From positions 41,533 through 105,532 of the forward strand of contig NZ_FNAM01000018.1 in assembly GCF_900101845.1 (NCBI RefSeq): a stretch of 64,000 nt of DNA, given 5' to 3'. Below are positions 1-8,908 of the stretch, piece after piece. The position numbers were made by a program, and so were the translations under genes. The notes under the pieces are model-generated. The model saw only the letters and a program-made list of their open reading frames with translations. It was not told where the DNA came from and ran no database searches. The stretch is from Sporomusa acidovorans (GTDB taxonomy: Bacteria > Bacillota > Negativicutes > Sporomusales > Sporomusaceae). How positions within the stretch are numbered: the first letter of the stretch is position 1; every line of letters begins with the position of its first letter.

Positions 1-1018
1 TTGTTCCCTCAATCTGCCCGGAGTCACGCACAGCAGGCCGTATCCCTAATGTAAAGCAATCGGTAACACTGACTTCAACCTGCGTGTCAGGGCGGACCGG
101 CCCTAAAATTCGAACATTTTCAATCCTGCCTTTAGGACCTGCCAGCATAACGCTTTCCTGCGCGGCAAATTGACCAGGCTGGGATAAATCCTTTTGTTTA
201 TGCAGCAAATACCCGGTTCCGAAAAGTTTTTCAAGGTGGGCTTGCGATAAGTGGACATGCCGGTTGGATATGCCGATTGGCAATTGTTTACTTTTCAGTT
301 GTTCACGCCGCCGTTTGCAGCCAAGAACATAAAACAGACTGGACAGCCTGTTTAAGATGAGAATAATATCAGACCGGCTGCAAGTACCGTCCTCGGCAGT
401 AAATGCGCGATTAGCAGAAAGTTCCACTTCCCGGATTTTGGACCGTAAACTGTTTAACCTGGCAATAAGCCACCCATCCTGATAGCTCATTGCCGTATGC
501 GGCGTACCAAAATATTTTTGCGGATAATGGGACATATCCCGAATTTGTTCTGCCGTCCACCCCAGCACAGTGCCAAACGCAATGCCCTCCTGTTTAACTT
601 CTGCAGCCATAACCTTTTGCGCCAGCAACGCAACCTCTTCTAATTGAGCGGCTAGTTTCGTTTCGCCGGCCTTCACCAACAGCGTTTGCGTTTCTACCAA
701 ATCGCACGCAAACTGATCAAGCTGGCCTCGCCAGGCAATGACCGGGTGGGTTTTAAAAATCAGTTGCTTGCCCCGCAAATGGGTCATATGCTCCGGTTTA
801 GGCTCTTCCTCCTGAGGAAAACGTGGTGTTTGCCCGGCCACAGGTGGCATTTCCCACTTTGCTTTGCCATCTGGTACTTTGTCATATTGAATCTGTATTC
901 CCTGGGAACGTAGAAAATCCCGTGCCGAAGGTGTAACAATACTTCCCTGGGGAATCGTCATTGTAGCGGACTTTATCTTATTCCAGTTGGCCCGTAACTC
1001 ATGTTCTGAAATAATCAA
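1..1018 (-). CDS. EutT-like cobalamin adenosyltransferase fused to PduL phosphotransacylase (3' end outside window)
   Basis: I read this frame from 1018 to the window edge without a stop (339 codons). Residues about 1-245 resemble EutT of Firmicutes (N-terminus of the EutQ/EutT type, then KPEHMTHLRG and a THPVIAWRG stretch). From about residue 247 the protein becomes PduL, with the metal-binding segment LPIGISNRHVHLS. EutT makes adenosylcobalamin for ethanolamine ammonia-lyase. PduL converts acetyl-CoA to acetyl phosphate, so one polypeptide would serve both cofactor supply and the end of the pathway. The start is TTG at 1018, placed by GGAGAGGTGATG just upstream; the nearby ATG runs into a stop after eight codons. 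It is the last gene of the eut operon visible here. Confidence 0.85.
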   Translation of the reverse strand, partial: MIISEHELRANWNKIKSATMTIPQGSIVTPSARDFLRSQGIQIQYDKVPDGKAKWEMPPVAGQTPRFPQEEEPKPEHMTHLRGKQLIFKTHPVIAWRGQLDQFACDLVETQTLLVKAGETKLAAQLEEVALLAQKVMAAEVKQEGIAFGTVLGWTAEQIRDMSHYPQKYFGTPHTAMSYQDGWLIARLNSLRSKIREVELSANRAFTAEDGTCSRSDIILILNRLSSLFYVLGCKRRREQLKSKQLPIGISNRHVHLSQAHLEKLFGTGYLLHKQKDLSQPGQFAAQESVMLAGPKGRIENVRILGPVRPDTQVEVSVTDCFTLGIRPAVRDSGQIEGT

Positions 1019-1063
1019 AGTACATCACCTCTCCGCTGTTTTCATGCTTTGGCCAAGAGGCGG

Positions 1064-1375
1064 CTATTGATTGCCGTAGGCTTTATTATCACCAACAGGC
1101 AAAATGTATTCCACACTGGTGTGCGGACGCGGTATTACATGCACACTGACCATTTCGCCGACACGTTCGGCAGCCGCCGCCCCCGCATCCACGGCTGCCT
1201 TGACGGCCCCGACATCACCGCGTACCATAACAGCCACATAGCCGCCGGTTACATGCTCTTTACCGCATAAGGTTACATTGGCGGCCTTTAGCATTTGGTC
1301 TGCGGCCTCGATGGACGGAATCAACCCTTTGGTCTCAATCATTCCCAGAGCAACTACATTACGGACTTCTCCCAT
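1064..1375 (-). CDS. BMC-H microcompartment shell protein (EutM/PduA-like paralogue)
   Basis: A 103-residue single BMC domain: [18 protein letters not shown] at the N-terminus, the [18 protein letters not shown] helix and the VIPRPH signature near the C-terminus. Such proteins form hexamers that tile the compartment facets and whose pores pass small metabolites. It is a paralogue of the gene at 8119-8454 but has a different C-terminal tail ([15 protein letters not shown]). The gene lies between eutA and the eutT-pduL fusion and ends in TAG, which this cell can also decode as pyrrolysine. Readthrough would add about 12 residues. Confidence 0.93.
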   Translation of the reverse strand: MGEVRNVVALGMIETKGLIPSIEAADQMLKAANVTLCGKEHVTGGYVAVMVRGDVGAVKAAVDAGAAAAERVGEMVSVHVIPRPHTSVEYILPVGDNKAYGNQ

Positions 1376-1417
1376 TTGCTTCTCCTCCTCCTATTTTCCT
1401 ATTCATGGGCTTTATCA

Positions 1418-2893
1418 TCATTTTTCTTTCGTCTCAAAGAGCAGGGTCTTAATGACAACCGGAACAACTCGCCCGCCCATCACGGGCTTGCCGATATCAA
1501 TATAATCCGAGCTGCCTACGGCAAGCTGATCAATGCAGATTAACTCCAATGGTTTTGTGTAGAGGGCGGCAATCGACTGTCCCAGTATTTTCCCGCAATC
1601 TTTTTCTAAAATTATAATAAGGATGTTGGTGCGGACCAGGTATTCCGCCATTCCCGAAAGGACTCCCCGGGCAAGGATCTGTATATCGTCAAAGGTTGGC
1701 GTTTCCGGCCCCTTCATGGCCAGGGCAATGAGCTGATCATCGTTGTCTGCCGTTATGATATTCATTGTCTTTCTTACCAACGCCGCAATCTCCGGCGCTG
1801 TTGCCGGCAACCCGTGAATACAGCCGGTAAACGGCAGGGCTACCAAAACATTGCGCAGTGGTAAGGTTCTTTCTGCAACATGAATGGTACTGCCGCTTAG
1901 GTTGACTGATTGCGTGCCTGTGCCGATGACCGTAGCCCTTACTGTTTCCAACGGTTTTACCGGTTCAAAGCCCGCCGCCAGCAAAGCCTCCTTGAGTTTC
2001 CATCCCAGCAGTGGACCAAAATCGCCAAAACAGCTTACTTCCGCTAGCGAACAGGGTGGCTGCTCCGCATAGACGTAGTCTGCCACACCGCCGGATATCA
2101 TCACCTTGGTTACCGGATAGTCCAGCGAAAGCGATGGTGTCATCAGCAGTTGACGGGTTAAGTCAGAGAGAACTTTTGCTTGCAGCACCTCCACAACGGA
2201 GTGTGCCATAGCGGCAGCGACTTCTGTAAGAACAGACAGGCTGATTTTTTCACCAGCTTGGATTGTCCGCCGCAGTGACTTCAATACCGCCTGCGCGGGG
2301 CCAGCAATATAAGTAACCCGCTGCCTGTCTGGTTCAATTTCAATCAGATGGCCCCCGACATTCAGGCAAGCCGTATCAATCGCCTGGCCTTCATGGAATA
2401 CGGCATAATTGGCGGTTCCCCCGCCGACATCAATATTCACAATAATTTGATGTTTCTCCTGGGAAAAGGCAGCCGCCCCGGAGCCTTTGCCCGCATATAC
2501 AGCTTCAAGGTTGGGACCCGCAGTAGCAACAACGAAATCCCCGGCAAAGTTTGCCAAAGCCTCTAGAATAGCTTTGGCATTTTCTTTTTTGGCTGTCTCG
2601 CCGGTAATAATCACCGCTCCTGTATCAATATCGCGCGCAGTAACTCCCGCCTGGCGGTATTCACTTTCTACAATCCGTGAGATTTCCACGGCGTTCACTA
2701 AATGATGATTTAACAACGGCGTAAAATAAATTTGACTGCGGTAAATTACTTCTTTACCTGTAATTTCAACCCGGGGAATAAGAGCAGCAGATGCCGTATT
2801 TTCAAGTGTAAGACGACTGATAACAAGTTGCGTAGTCGTTGTGCCGATGTCAATTCCCACACTAGTCATCGTTTGCACTGCCGGGTCGCTCAT
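1418..2893 (-). CDS. eutA: Ethanolamine ammonia-lyase reactivating factor EutA
   Basis: The 491-residue protein has an actin/Hsp70-type ATPase fold. A phosphate-1 motif (GIDIGTTTTQLVIS) lies near residue 15, and a second glycine-rich motif (NIDVGGGTANYAVF) near 180. EutA exchanges damaged cobalamin in EutBC at the cost of ATP. It lies directly downstream of eutC, as in other eut operons. The length is close to the usual 465-480. Start ATG at 2893 is preceded by GAGGTGAG. Confidence 0.95.
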   Translation of the reverse strand: MSDPAVQTMTSVGIDIGTTTTQLVISRLTLENTASAALIPRVEITGKEVIYRSQIYFTPLLNHHLVNAVEISRIVESEYRQAGVTARDIDTGAVIITGETAKKENAKAILEALANFAGDFVVATAGPNLEAVYAGKGSGAAAFSQEKHQIIVNIDVGGGTANYAVFHEGQAIDTACLNVGGHLIEIEPDRQRVTYIAGPAQAVLKSLRRTIQAGEKISLSVLTEVAAAMAHSVVEVLQAKVLSDLTRQLLMTPSLSLDYPVTKVMISGGVADYVYAEQPPCSLAEVSCFGDFGPLLGWKLKEALLAAGFEPVKPLETVRATVIGTGTQSVNLSGSTIHVAERTLPLRNVLVALPFTGCIHGLPATAPEIAALVRKTMNIITADNDDQLIALAMKGPETPTFDDIQILARGVLSGMAEYLVRTNILIIILEKDCGKILGQSIAALYTKPLELICIDQLAVGSSDYIDIGKPVMGGRVVPVVIKTLLFETKEK

Positions 2894-2920
2894 CTCTACT
2901 CACCTCAAATGATTAGCTCC

Positions 2921-3814
2921 TTACTTAAACCTAACCCCGCTTGCCTTTGCGGACAAAATTTGCCTTATCAGGTCGACAAGATGGGCACCCGCTTCCGCCG
3001 GCGGTATTCCTCCCTTGTATATATTGGATACCACATTACGGTCGGCTTCCACCGTCTTCTCATTGGGCCGGTAAATGATATAGGCACTCAGGCTTTCCGC
3101 TGTTCCCAGACCCGGCCTTTCACCAATCAGCGATATGACCAGTTCCGCATTCAGCAGCTGCCCCACTTCGTCCTGTACTCCTACCCGGCCGTGTTTTATG
3201 AAAAAGGGCGTGCCTACTTTTATGCCGTTTGCTTTTAGTCCCTGTTGCAGTGCCGGCAAAATATCGGGTACATTGGCTTCAATCGCCGTCGAACTCAGAC
3301 CATCGACGATGAGAATTTGCACTTGCATATCTTTTTCACACTTTTGCCGTATGGTCTGCACCGCCTCGTCGCTAAGCCGGCGGCCTAAATCAGGCCGGGT
3401 AAGAAACTGTTCTTTGTTTTCAGCCGCACTTTGCACGGAAAATAGGTTTGTCCGCTGCAAAAAATCTTCCGATACCTCCACAAATACGGCATCCTGCGCT
3501 ACGGCGTGGTCGGCAAGCAGTTTTAACCAGGATGCGGTTTTCGGCCTCGCTCCCGCCCTGCCTATGCCGATACGAGCCGTTGTTGCCTTTTTCATGGCTT
3601 TTATGGCAGCAAGATTCACCGGGTGTTCTACTAAAATCTCATCGGCCGCTATCAGGCTGACCATTTTTTCCGTGAACGCCCCAACTGCCGGCCTAGCCGC
3701 CTGTACAGCCGACATGGCATGTTCTGTTACTGCTTTTTTATTTCCCCCGTTTTTCCCCAATTCGTTCAGTACTTCCTGAATAATTTTTTCTAATTCGCTG
3801 GCTGCCACCGCCAT
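2921..3814 (-). CDS. eutC: Ethanolamine ammonia-lyase small subunit EutC
   Basis: About 297 residues. EutC together with EutB binds adenosylcobalamin and splits ethanolamine into acetaldehyde and ammonia. The GERPGLGTAESLSAYIIYRPN segment is characteristic of EutC. A GTG three codons upstream (3823) overlaps the ribosome binding site GAGGTGAGG, so ATG at 3814 is the better start. The N-terminal stretch is predicted helical (ELEKIIQEVLNELGKN) and resembles peptides that target enzymes into compartments. It is eight bases downstream of eutB. Confidence 0.95.
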   Translation of the reverse strand: MAVAASELEKIIQEVLNELGKNGGNKKAVTEHAMSAVQAARPAVGAFTEKMVSLIAADEILVEHPVNLAAIKAMKKATTARIGIGRAGARPKTASWLKLLADHAVAQDAVFVEVSEDFLQRTNLFSVQSAAENKEQFLTRPDLGRRLSDEAVQTIRQKCEKDMQVQILIVDGLSSTAIEANVPDILPALQQGLKANGIKVGTPFFIKHGRVGVQDEVGQLLNAELVISLIGERPGLGTAESLSAYIIYRPNEKTVEADRNVVSNIYKGGIPPAEAGAHLVDLIRQILSAKASGVRFK

Positions 3815-3830
3815 TTTCCTCACCTCACGC

Positions 3831-5195
3831 TTATTTAGTAAAAATGGATGGGTCGCCGGCTCGTTCGGTTAGGCGGCCATCTGCCATGATTCCCAGCTTC
3901 TCCAGCCATTTTTCGAATTCCGGCAGGGGGCGCAGCCCCAAAATTTCGCGGGTTGCCGCATCATCGTGAAAACTGGTATCCTGATAGCTTAGCATAATGT
4001 CATCACCGCCAGGTACACCCATAAAGTAATTGGCGCCTGCCATCGCACATAACAATGTGCCGATCTCCTGATCATTCTGGTCTGCTTTCATATGATTGGT
4101 ATAGCAGGGCGCTATTCCCATCGGCAAACCGTGCAGTTTACCCATAAACAAATCCTCCAGGTCTGCCCGGATTACTTCCCGTCCTGAATAGATGGTCTCC
4201 GGTCCGATAAAACCGGAAACATTGTTGAGCATAAAGGGCTGGTAATAGCGGCCAAACCCGTAGGTTCGGGCTTCCAGCGTCATCATATCCACGCCGTTAT
4301 GCGCGTCAAGGGATACTTCCGATCCCTGGCCTGTCTCAAAATACATAAGGTTTGGCCCGGTGGCTGTGCCTTTTGTCTTCACAAGGGCAAACGCTTCCTC
4401 CAGCAGGGCTTTACTGATGCCAAAAGCCTCATTCGCCTTCTGGGTACCGGCGATACTCTGGAATACAAGGTCTACCGGCGCTCCTTTTTCCAATACTTTC
4501 ATCTGCGTGCTGACATGCGCCAGTACACAGTTTTGGGTCGGAATTTCCCATTCGATCATGAATTTTTTTACGGCTTCCAGTAACCGGGCTACTGTCTCTA
4601 CATTATCTTCCACCGGATTGATGCCGATCACCGCATCCCCTGCGCCATAGGACAGGCCTTCTTTGATAGAGGCCATGACGCCTTCGACACTATCGGTCGG
4701 ATGATTGGGCTGATTGCGAAATGCCAGGGTCCCCGGCCGGCCGATGGTGGTATTGCAACAGGCTTCATGGCGCATCTTATGGGCACCGTAAACCAAATCC
4801 ATGCTGGACATGAGTTTGGCGGTCGCCGCAATCATCTCGCTGGTCAGTCCGCGGCTGATCCGGGAAAGATCATTGCCTGTGGTCTTATGGCTCAGGATAT
4901 ATTCCCGCAGCTCACCCACTGTCCAGGATTTTATTTCTTGATAGATTCTGGTATTGAGATGATCATAGATTACCTGGGTAACTTCATCTTCTTCATAGGC
5001 GATTACCGGATTATTATAGATATCTTCCAAGGTAAGGTTGCTCAGTACCAGTTTGGCGGCAACCCGTTCTGATGCCGACTCTGCACCAATCCCAACCAGC
5101 ATGTCGCCGGATTTTTCTTCATTTGCTTTTGCTAAGACTTCTTTCAGTTCTTTAAAGGCAAAAATTTTATTGTAGACTTTAGCCTTTAAAATCAT
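3831..5195 (-). CDS. eutB: Ethanolamine ammonia-lyase large subunit EutB
   Basis: The 454-residue TIM-barrel catalytic subunit has family segments such as NTTIGRPGTLAFRNQPNHP, GDAVIGINPVEDN and CAMAGANYFMGVPGGDDIML. It performs the B12-dependent radical deamination of ethanolamine. Start ATG at 5195 has GGGGGGAGAG upstream and gives the family's usual length; a TTG at 5210 is in frame but weaker. An oddity: the upstream gene eutQ ends in UAG in the same frame as eutB, with no other stop between them, so readthrough would join the two proteins. Confidence 0.96.
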   Translation of the reverse strand: MILKAKVYNKIFAFKELKEVLAKANEEKSGDMLVGIGAESASERVAAKLVLSNLTLEDIYNNPVIAYEEDEVTQVIYDHLNTRIYQEIKSWTVGELREYILSHKTTGNDLSRISRGLTSEMIAATAKLMSSMDLVYGAHKMRHEACCNTTIGRPGTLAFRNQPNHPTDSVEGVMASIKEGLSYGAGDAVIGINPVEDNVETVARLLEAVKKFMIEWEIPTQNCVLAHVSTQMKVLEKGAPVDLVFQSIAGTQKANEAFGISKALLEEAFALVKTKGTATGPNLMYFETGQGSEVSLDAHNGVDMMTLEARTYGFGRYYQPFMLNNVSGFIGPETIYSGREVIRADLEDLFMGKLHGLPMGIAPCYTNHMKADQNDQEIGTLLCAMAGANYFMGVPGGDDIMLSYQDTSFHDDAATREILGLRPLPEFEKWLEKLGIMADGRLTERAGDPSIFTK

Positions 5196-5219
5196 CTGCT
5201 CTCCCCCCAATCTGTCTGC

Positions 5220-5861
5220 CTATTGGCTGCCAAGATCCGCCCAGTTCGCCGGATAGGTAACATAGAATACCTTGCAAAATGTCGGCGAGGAAAAAACCAC
5301 CTGGCTTCCTTTTGGAATATAGATGATGTCTCCGGCTTTGGCCTCGAACCGTTGTTCTCCCACTTTCAGAGTGAATTCGCCCTCAATAATATAATCCGCC
5401 TCATCATAATGCAGCAGCCAGGGTAGTTCGGCGTGATCAAAAGTCATAAAGCCTGCGCAGAGATTCCCCTCTCTTGCCGTTACGGCATCAGTGAGGCCGA
5501 TTTTTTGTCCGGGCGGTGCTGCCGCAAACGGCTGAATGACCACTTGCTCGCCGCGCACATGCACGACCTGCGGATGCAGGCAGGCCGGTTTGAGAATTTC
5601 CCTCAGGATTTGCCGGACCTTTTGTTTCAGTTCCTGTGGCGCATCCGGGTGTATAGCAACGCCGGATGGCGGCACTGGGCTGACTCCGGTTACCTGCCGT
5701 TCAGCCTGCTGAGCTTGTGGTTCACCGTATATAACCGTTAATCCCAATTCTTTAACCAAATCCTGTGCCGCCGGTGTTAACACACAATTTTTGTCAATAG
5801 TAACCTTCTTTCCCTGTTCAACCATTTTACGCAGAGATTCGGCAGATATAAAATGCCGCAT
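5220..5861 (-). CDS. eutQ: EutQ cupin-domain protein
   Basis: About 213 residues. An N-terminal segment (HFISAESLRKMVEQGKKVTI) is shared with the EutT family, followed by a proline-rich linker and a C-terminal cupin barrel (roughly residues 100-210, with YIIEGEFTLKVGEQRF and GDIIYIPKGSQVVF). EutQ proteins are reported to have acetate kinase activity and to help assemble the compartment. ATG at 5861 follows GGGAGGTGAGAG, better than the GTG three codons earlier. The stop is TAG and is in frame with eutB 24 bases downstream. Confidence 0.88.
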   Translation of the reverse strand: MRHFISAESLRKMVEQGKKVTIDKNCVLTPAAQDLVKELGLTVIYGEPQAQQAERQVTGVSPVPPSGVAIHPDAPQELKQKVRQILREILKPACLHPQVVHVRGEQVVIQPFAAAPPGQKIGLTDAVTAREGNLCAGFMTFDHAELPWLLHYDEADYIIEGEFTLKVGEQRFEAKAGDIIYIPKGSQVVFSSPTFCKVFYVTYPANWADLGSQ

Positions 5862-5900
5862 GACTCTCACCTCCCATGCATGATTAGGAAATTTTTAAAT

Positions 5901-7421
5901 TCAGTTTTTACAGCTATGTACACGCCGAACAACTTGTTCCACTATATCCCTAATCATGTCCGGACTAAGAGCTGGTGAAGCGCTCATCTCGCTCTGCCGG
6001 CTAACGGGATTTTGCGCCATAGCAGCTATACCGGCCGGCTCAATATAATTGGGAATCGTTAACTCCGCAGGCTCGCGAACAGGCCAGGCAACCCGCTTGA
6101 CATTAATAAGATGCAGCGGCGTAACATTCTCCGAAACGCTGGATCCTCCCCAGGTCCCGCATCCCAGTGTAAAAGAAGGCGCCAACCCGGTGGTTGCTCC
6201 TACTCCCCCCAAGGACGAAGGTGTGTTGACCAGAATACGAAATACCGGTTTCCTCATGGCAAACTCACGAATAATCTCTTTATTTTCACTGTGAATAACC
6301 AGGCTATGTCCTATGCCGCCGGACTCTAAAAGTTCAATACACCGGTCACAGCCCTCCTGCCAATCACGAACCCGATAGAAACCCAGCACGGTTGTTAATT
6401 TTTCATGAGACAAGGGATACTGCGGACCTACTCCCTGGAGGGGTGCAACCAAACACCTTGTATCGGCAGGGACAGTGATTCCCAGTTGACTGGCGATAAA
6501 TTTTGCATCCTTTCCCACATATTGAGGACTCATTCCCCCCGTCGGCAGAATAACTGCTTTAGCTACTTTTTGAACTTCTTCCGCTTCAAGGAAGTAGGCA
6601 CCATTTCTTTTTAAGAGCTCAATCAGTTCATCTGCTATACATTCTTCCGCAACAATGGCTTGCTCTGACGCACAAATCGTGCCGTTATCAAAGGTTTTGC
6701 CAATAATGATCTGTTCCGCTGCCCGGTCTAACCGGGCACTGCGTTCAACAAAAGCCGGCACATTGCCCGGGCCCACACCCAAAGCCGGTTTTCCACTGGA
6801 ATAGGCCGTCTTTACCAGACCGCTGCCGCCTGTTGCCAAAATCAGCTTTGTATCCGGGTGCTTCATGAGTTCATTGGTTGCCTGCATGGACACAGTACTC
6901 ATACAGCCGATCACGCCTTCAGGGGCACCGGCGGCAACTGCAGCCTGATTCATAAGCTTAGCTGCCTCATGGGTACATTTTATTGCCGACGGATGTGGCG
7001 AAAAAACAATCGCATTGCGCGCTTTCAGGGCAATCATGGATTTATAAATCACAGTAGATGTCGGATTTGTTGTCGGCACTATCCCGACAATGATTCCCAC
7101 AGGTTCGGCAATTTCCACCATATGCTGTTTTTTATCCTCATTAATAACCCCGATGGTCTTCATATCTTTGATAAATTCATAAACATGATGAGAGGCAAAA
7201 TAATTCTTCAGGCATTTATCCTCATAGTTTCCCATTCCCGTTTCAGATACTGCCATCATGGCTAGTTTCGCGGCGTTAGTCTCACCTGCTTGCCGCATAA
7301 AATCAATGACGCGGTCAATCTGCTCTTTTGAAAAGTTCTTGATGATTTCCTGTGCTTTTTGGGCCGCGCATACCAGATTGCGGGCTTCCTGCATGGAAAG
7401 CAAATCCCGATCCAATTCCAT
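5901..7421 (-). CDS. CoA-acylating acetaldehyde dehydrogenase (EutE/AdhE-N type) with C-terminal targeting peptide
   Basis: A 506-residue NAD-dependent aldehyde dehydrogenase that turns acetaldehyde and CoA into acetyl-CoA. The catalytic cysteine lies in FDNGTICASEQAIV near residue 250 and the cofactor loop in ATGGSGLVKTAYSSGKP. It resembles the AdhE N-terminal domain and microcompartment dehydrogenases more than enterobacterial EutE. After a linker rich in A, P and S, the last 20 or so residues form a predicted amphipathic helix (DMIRDIVEQVVRRVHS), typical of encapsulation peptides, so it is probably packed inside the shell. It sits between eutL and eutQ. Confidence 0.9.
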   Translation of the reverse strand: MELDRDLLSMQEARNLVCAAQKAQEIIKNFSKEQIDRVIDFMRQAGETNAAKLAMMAVSETGMGNYEDKCLKNYFASHHVYEFIKDMKTIGVINEDKKQHMVEIAEPVGIIVGIVPTTNPTSTVIYKSMIALKARNAIVFSPHPSAIKCTHEAAKLMNQAAVAAGAPEGVIGCMSTVSMQATNELMKHPDTKLILATGGSGLVKTAYSSGKPALGVGPGNVPAFVERSARLDRAAEQIIIGKTFDNGTICASEQAIVAEECIADELIELLKRNGAYFLEAEEVQKVAKAVILPTGGMSPQYVGKDAKFIASQLGITVPADTRCLVAPLQGVGPQYPLSHEKLTTVLGFYRVRDWQEGCDRCIELLESGGIGHSLVIHSENKEIIREFAMRKPVFRILVNTPSSLGGVGATTGLAPSFTLGCGTWGGSSVSENVTPLHLINVKRVAWPVREPAELTIPNYIEPAGIAAMAQNPVSRQSEMSASPALSPDMIRDIVEQVVRRVHSCKN

Positions 7422-7439
7422 TTGAGTAATCCCCCCCGG

Positions 7440-8087
7440 TTAAAACTTCAGAGCATTTTCGGCAACTGCGATAACAGCTTGTTGAAATGCCTCACAGGCT
7501 GAACGGCAAGCACTTTGTGAACCGGTGAGTAAGGCACCGCCGAAATTCGTCTCTGTCGGCGGACCGTAAAATGCCTTCATTTCTACTTCCGCCGCTTTTA
7601 ACGCGGCATCAATGCCATAGACCGCCTCCAGCGGCGGCGCGATTAAATAAGCCAGCGGCTCACCTTCCTCGATTTTGGCAATCTTCGACAGGTAGCTGCC
7701 TGTGCGCGAAATGGTGTGGGGATACCAGGCCGTTTTTCCTCCGTCACAGGTATAAAAAAATGCTTCATTTTCCAGATAATCGATACAGGCATCCACCCCG
7801 GCACGCACTTCTGCCGGATTGGGGGCCGCCAAGATACCAATAATTTCTCCCGATCGGGGCCCTGACGCGTGGGCGGCACCGGCATAAAAGCTTTTGGCGT
7901 ACACGACTTCAACTTCTGCTTTTTTCGTGGCCTCATCCAAAGCGGTGTATGTGGAGTCATCGATATTGGCTGTAATCATGCCAACCGATCGCTGGTAATC
8001 CTTTAATCCAAGCTGTTCCACCAAATTGGGGGCAACATTGGGGATGAGCCGCACTGCTAAAACTTTTGGTTTAATAGGCTCAATCAT
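7440..8087 (-). CDS. eutL: Trimeric BMC-T shell protein EutL
   Basis: The 215-residue protein carries tandem BMC domains in the circularly permuted EutL arrangement. Typical segments are VLAVRLIPNV at the start, FYAGAAHASGPRSGEIIG in the middle and FGGALLTGSQSACRSACEAF near the end. EutL trimers form pseudohexameric facet tiles with a gated pore. Length matches the family (about 217-219). It is in the operon between eutM and the aldehyde dehydrogenase. Confidence 0.95.
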   Translation of the reverse strand: MIEPIKPKVLAVRLIPNVAPNLVEQLGLKDYQRSVGMITANIDDSTYTALDEATKKAEVEVVYAKSFYAGAAHASGPRSGEIIGILAAPNPAEVRAGVDACIDYLENEAFFYTCDGGKTAWYPHTISRTGSYLSKIAKIEEGEPLAYLIAPPLEAVYGIDAALKAAEVEMKAFYGPPTETNFGGALLTGSQSACRSACEAFQQAVIAVAENALKF

Positions 8088-8118
8088 AAGAACCTTCCTC
8101 CCTACTTGTTTTTATCTA

Positions 8119-8454
8119 TTATTTAGCCGGTTCCGAAATTTTGGCTTTCGGTTTTTCTTCGCTATTGGGCATTTTCGGAAGAATCTGTTCCAATTCCTGA
8201 TGCGGACGCGGAATGACATGGCAGCTCATCAGTTCGCCCACGCGTTCGGCTGCGGCCGCACCCGCGTCAACTGCGGCCTTAACCGCCCCTACATCGCCCC
8301 GCACCATCACGGTAACAAGTCCGCCGCCTACTTTTACTTTGCCGATAAGCGTTACATTGGCGGCTTTTACCATGGCATCGGCGGCTTCAACTGCCCCGAC
8401 AACACCTCTTGTTTCTACCATTCCAAGAGCAATCAATTCGTCTTTGTATGCCAT
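8119..8454 (-). CDS. eutM: BMC-H shell protein EutM
   Basis: A 111-residue hexamer-forming shell protein with the BMC-H pattern [38 protein letters not shown] and VIPRPH. The hydrophilic tail ([13 protein letters not shown]) extends beyond the usual domain end. It is likely the major facet protein of the compartment. A strong hairpin at 8522-8558 precedes it in the mRNA, which may separate or stabilise this highly expressed cistron. Confidence 0.93.
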   Translation of the reverse strand: MAYKDELIALGMVETRGVVGAVEAADAMVKAANVTLIGKVKVGGGLVTVMVRGDVGAVKAAVDAGAAAAERVGELMSCHVIPRPHQELEQILPKMPNSEEKPKAKISEPAK

Positions 8455-8521
8455 TCATCTATTCTCCTTTCCATTTTTCTTCAATCGTGACCAACCCGGC
8501 CGCTAATAAAGTAGACACGTA

Positions 8522-8558
8522 CCCGCCGAACCGCAGTTCTTCGGCTGAATCCGGCGGG
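8522..8558 (-). repeat. Intercistronic hairpin between the winged-helix gene and eutM
   Basis: CCCGCCG at 8522-8528 pairs with CGGCGGG at 8552-8558, and the GC-rich interior can pair further. There is no T-run after it in the direction of transcription. It looks like an RNA-processing or stability element rather than a terminator. Confidence 0.4.
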
Positions 8559-8578
8559 CACAGCAGCTTGGCACATAA

Positions 8579-8887
8579 TTACAGCGAAACACGCTTCGCT
8601 GGCTGATCAGCGCTCCATCCTTGGGGGATATATTTAAGATATTTTTTTCCATAATCCGTTGCTCGAAACTTATGCAAAAGTTTACCGTCATCCCCCATGA
8701 AGAGTTCCAGAATCTCAATCATTCCGACTGCTTTCATGGAAGCAAGATGGTCATCAACAATTGATCTTCTATATTGTCCGTCTGTCCCGTATTCGGGTTT
8801 TAATGCCTCCATAATTTCCAGTTCAGTAAGTCCCGTTTCCGGAAGTGTCAGCAGATGAAGAATACGAAATCGCATAGGTAATAACAT
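8579..8887 (-). CDS. Small winged-helix protein in the eut operon
   Basis: 102 residues with a winged-helix look: ILHLLTLPETGLTELEIMEAL, then DDHLASMKAVGMIEI and a wing-like stretch ending in ATDYGKKYLKYIPQGW. I do not recognise the family with certainty. It may be a local transcription factor. It lies 21 bases downstream of the permease gene, so it is probably translated from the sigma-54 transcript. No N-terminal signal or membrane segment is seen. Confidence 0.6.
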   Translation of the reverse strand: MLLPMRFRILHLLTLPETGLTELEIMEALKPEYGTDGQYRRSIVDDHLASMKAVGMIEILELFMGDDGKLLHKFRATDYGKKYLKYIPQGWSADQPAKRVSL

Positions 8888-8908
8888 TTACTAGTTCCCC
8901 CCCTTATA

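Noticed and set aside
3135..3779. 214-aa plus-strand ORF opposite eutC
   Set aside because: A long shadow frame on the opposite strand of a clear eutC; composition (many C, S, P) is not protein-like.
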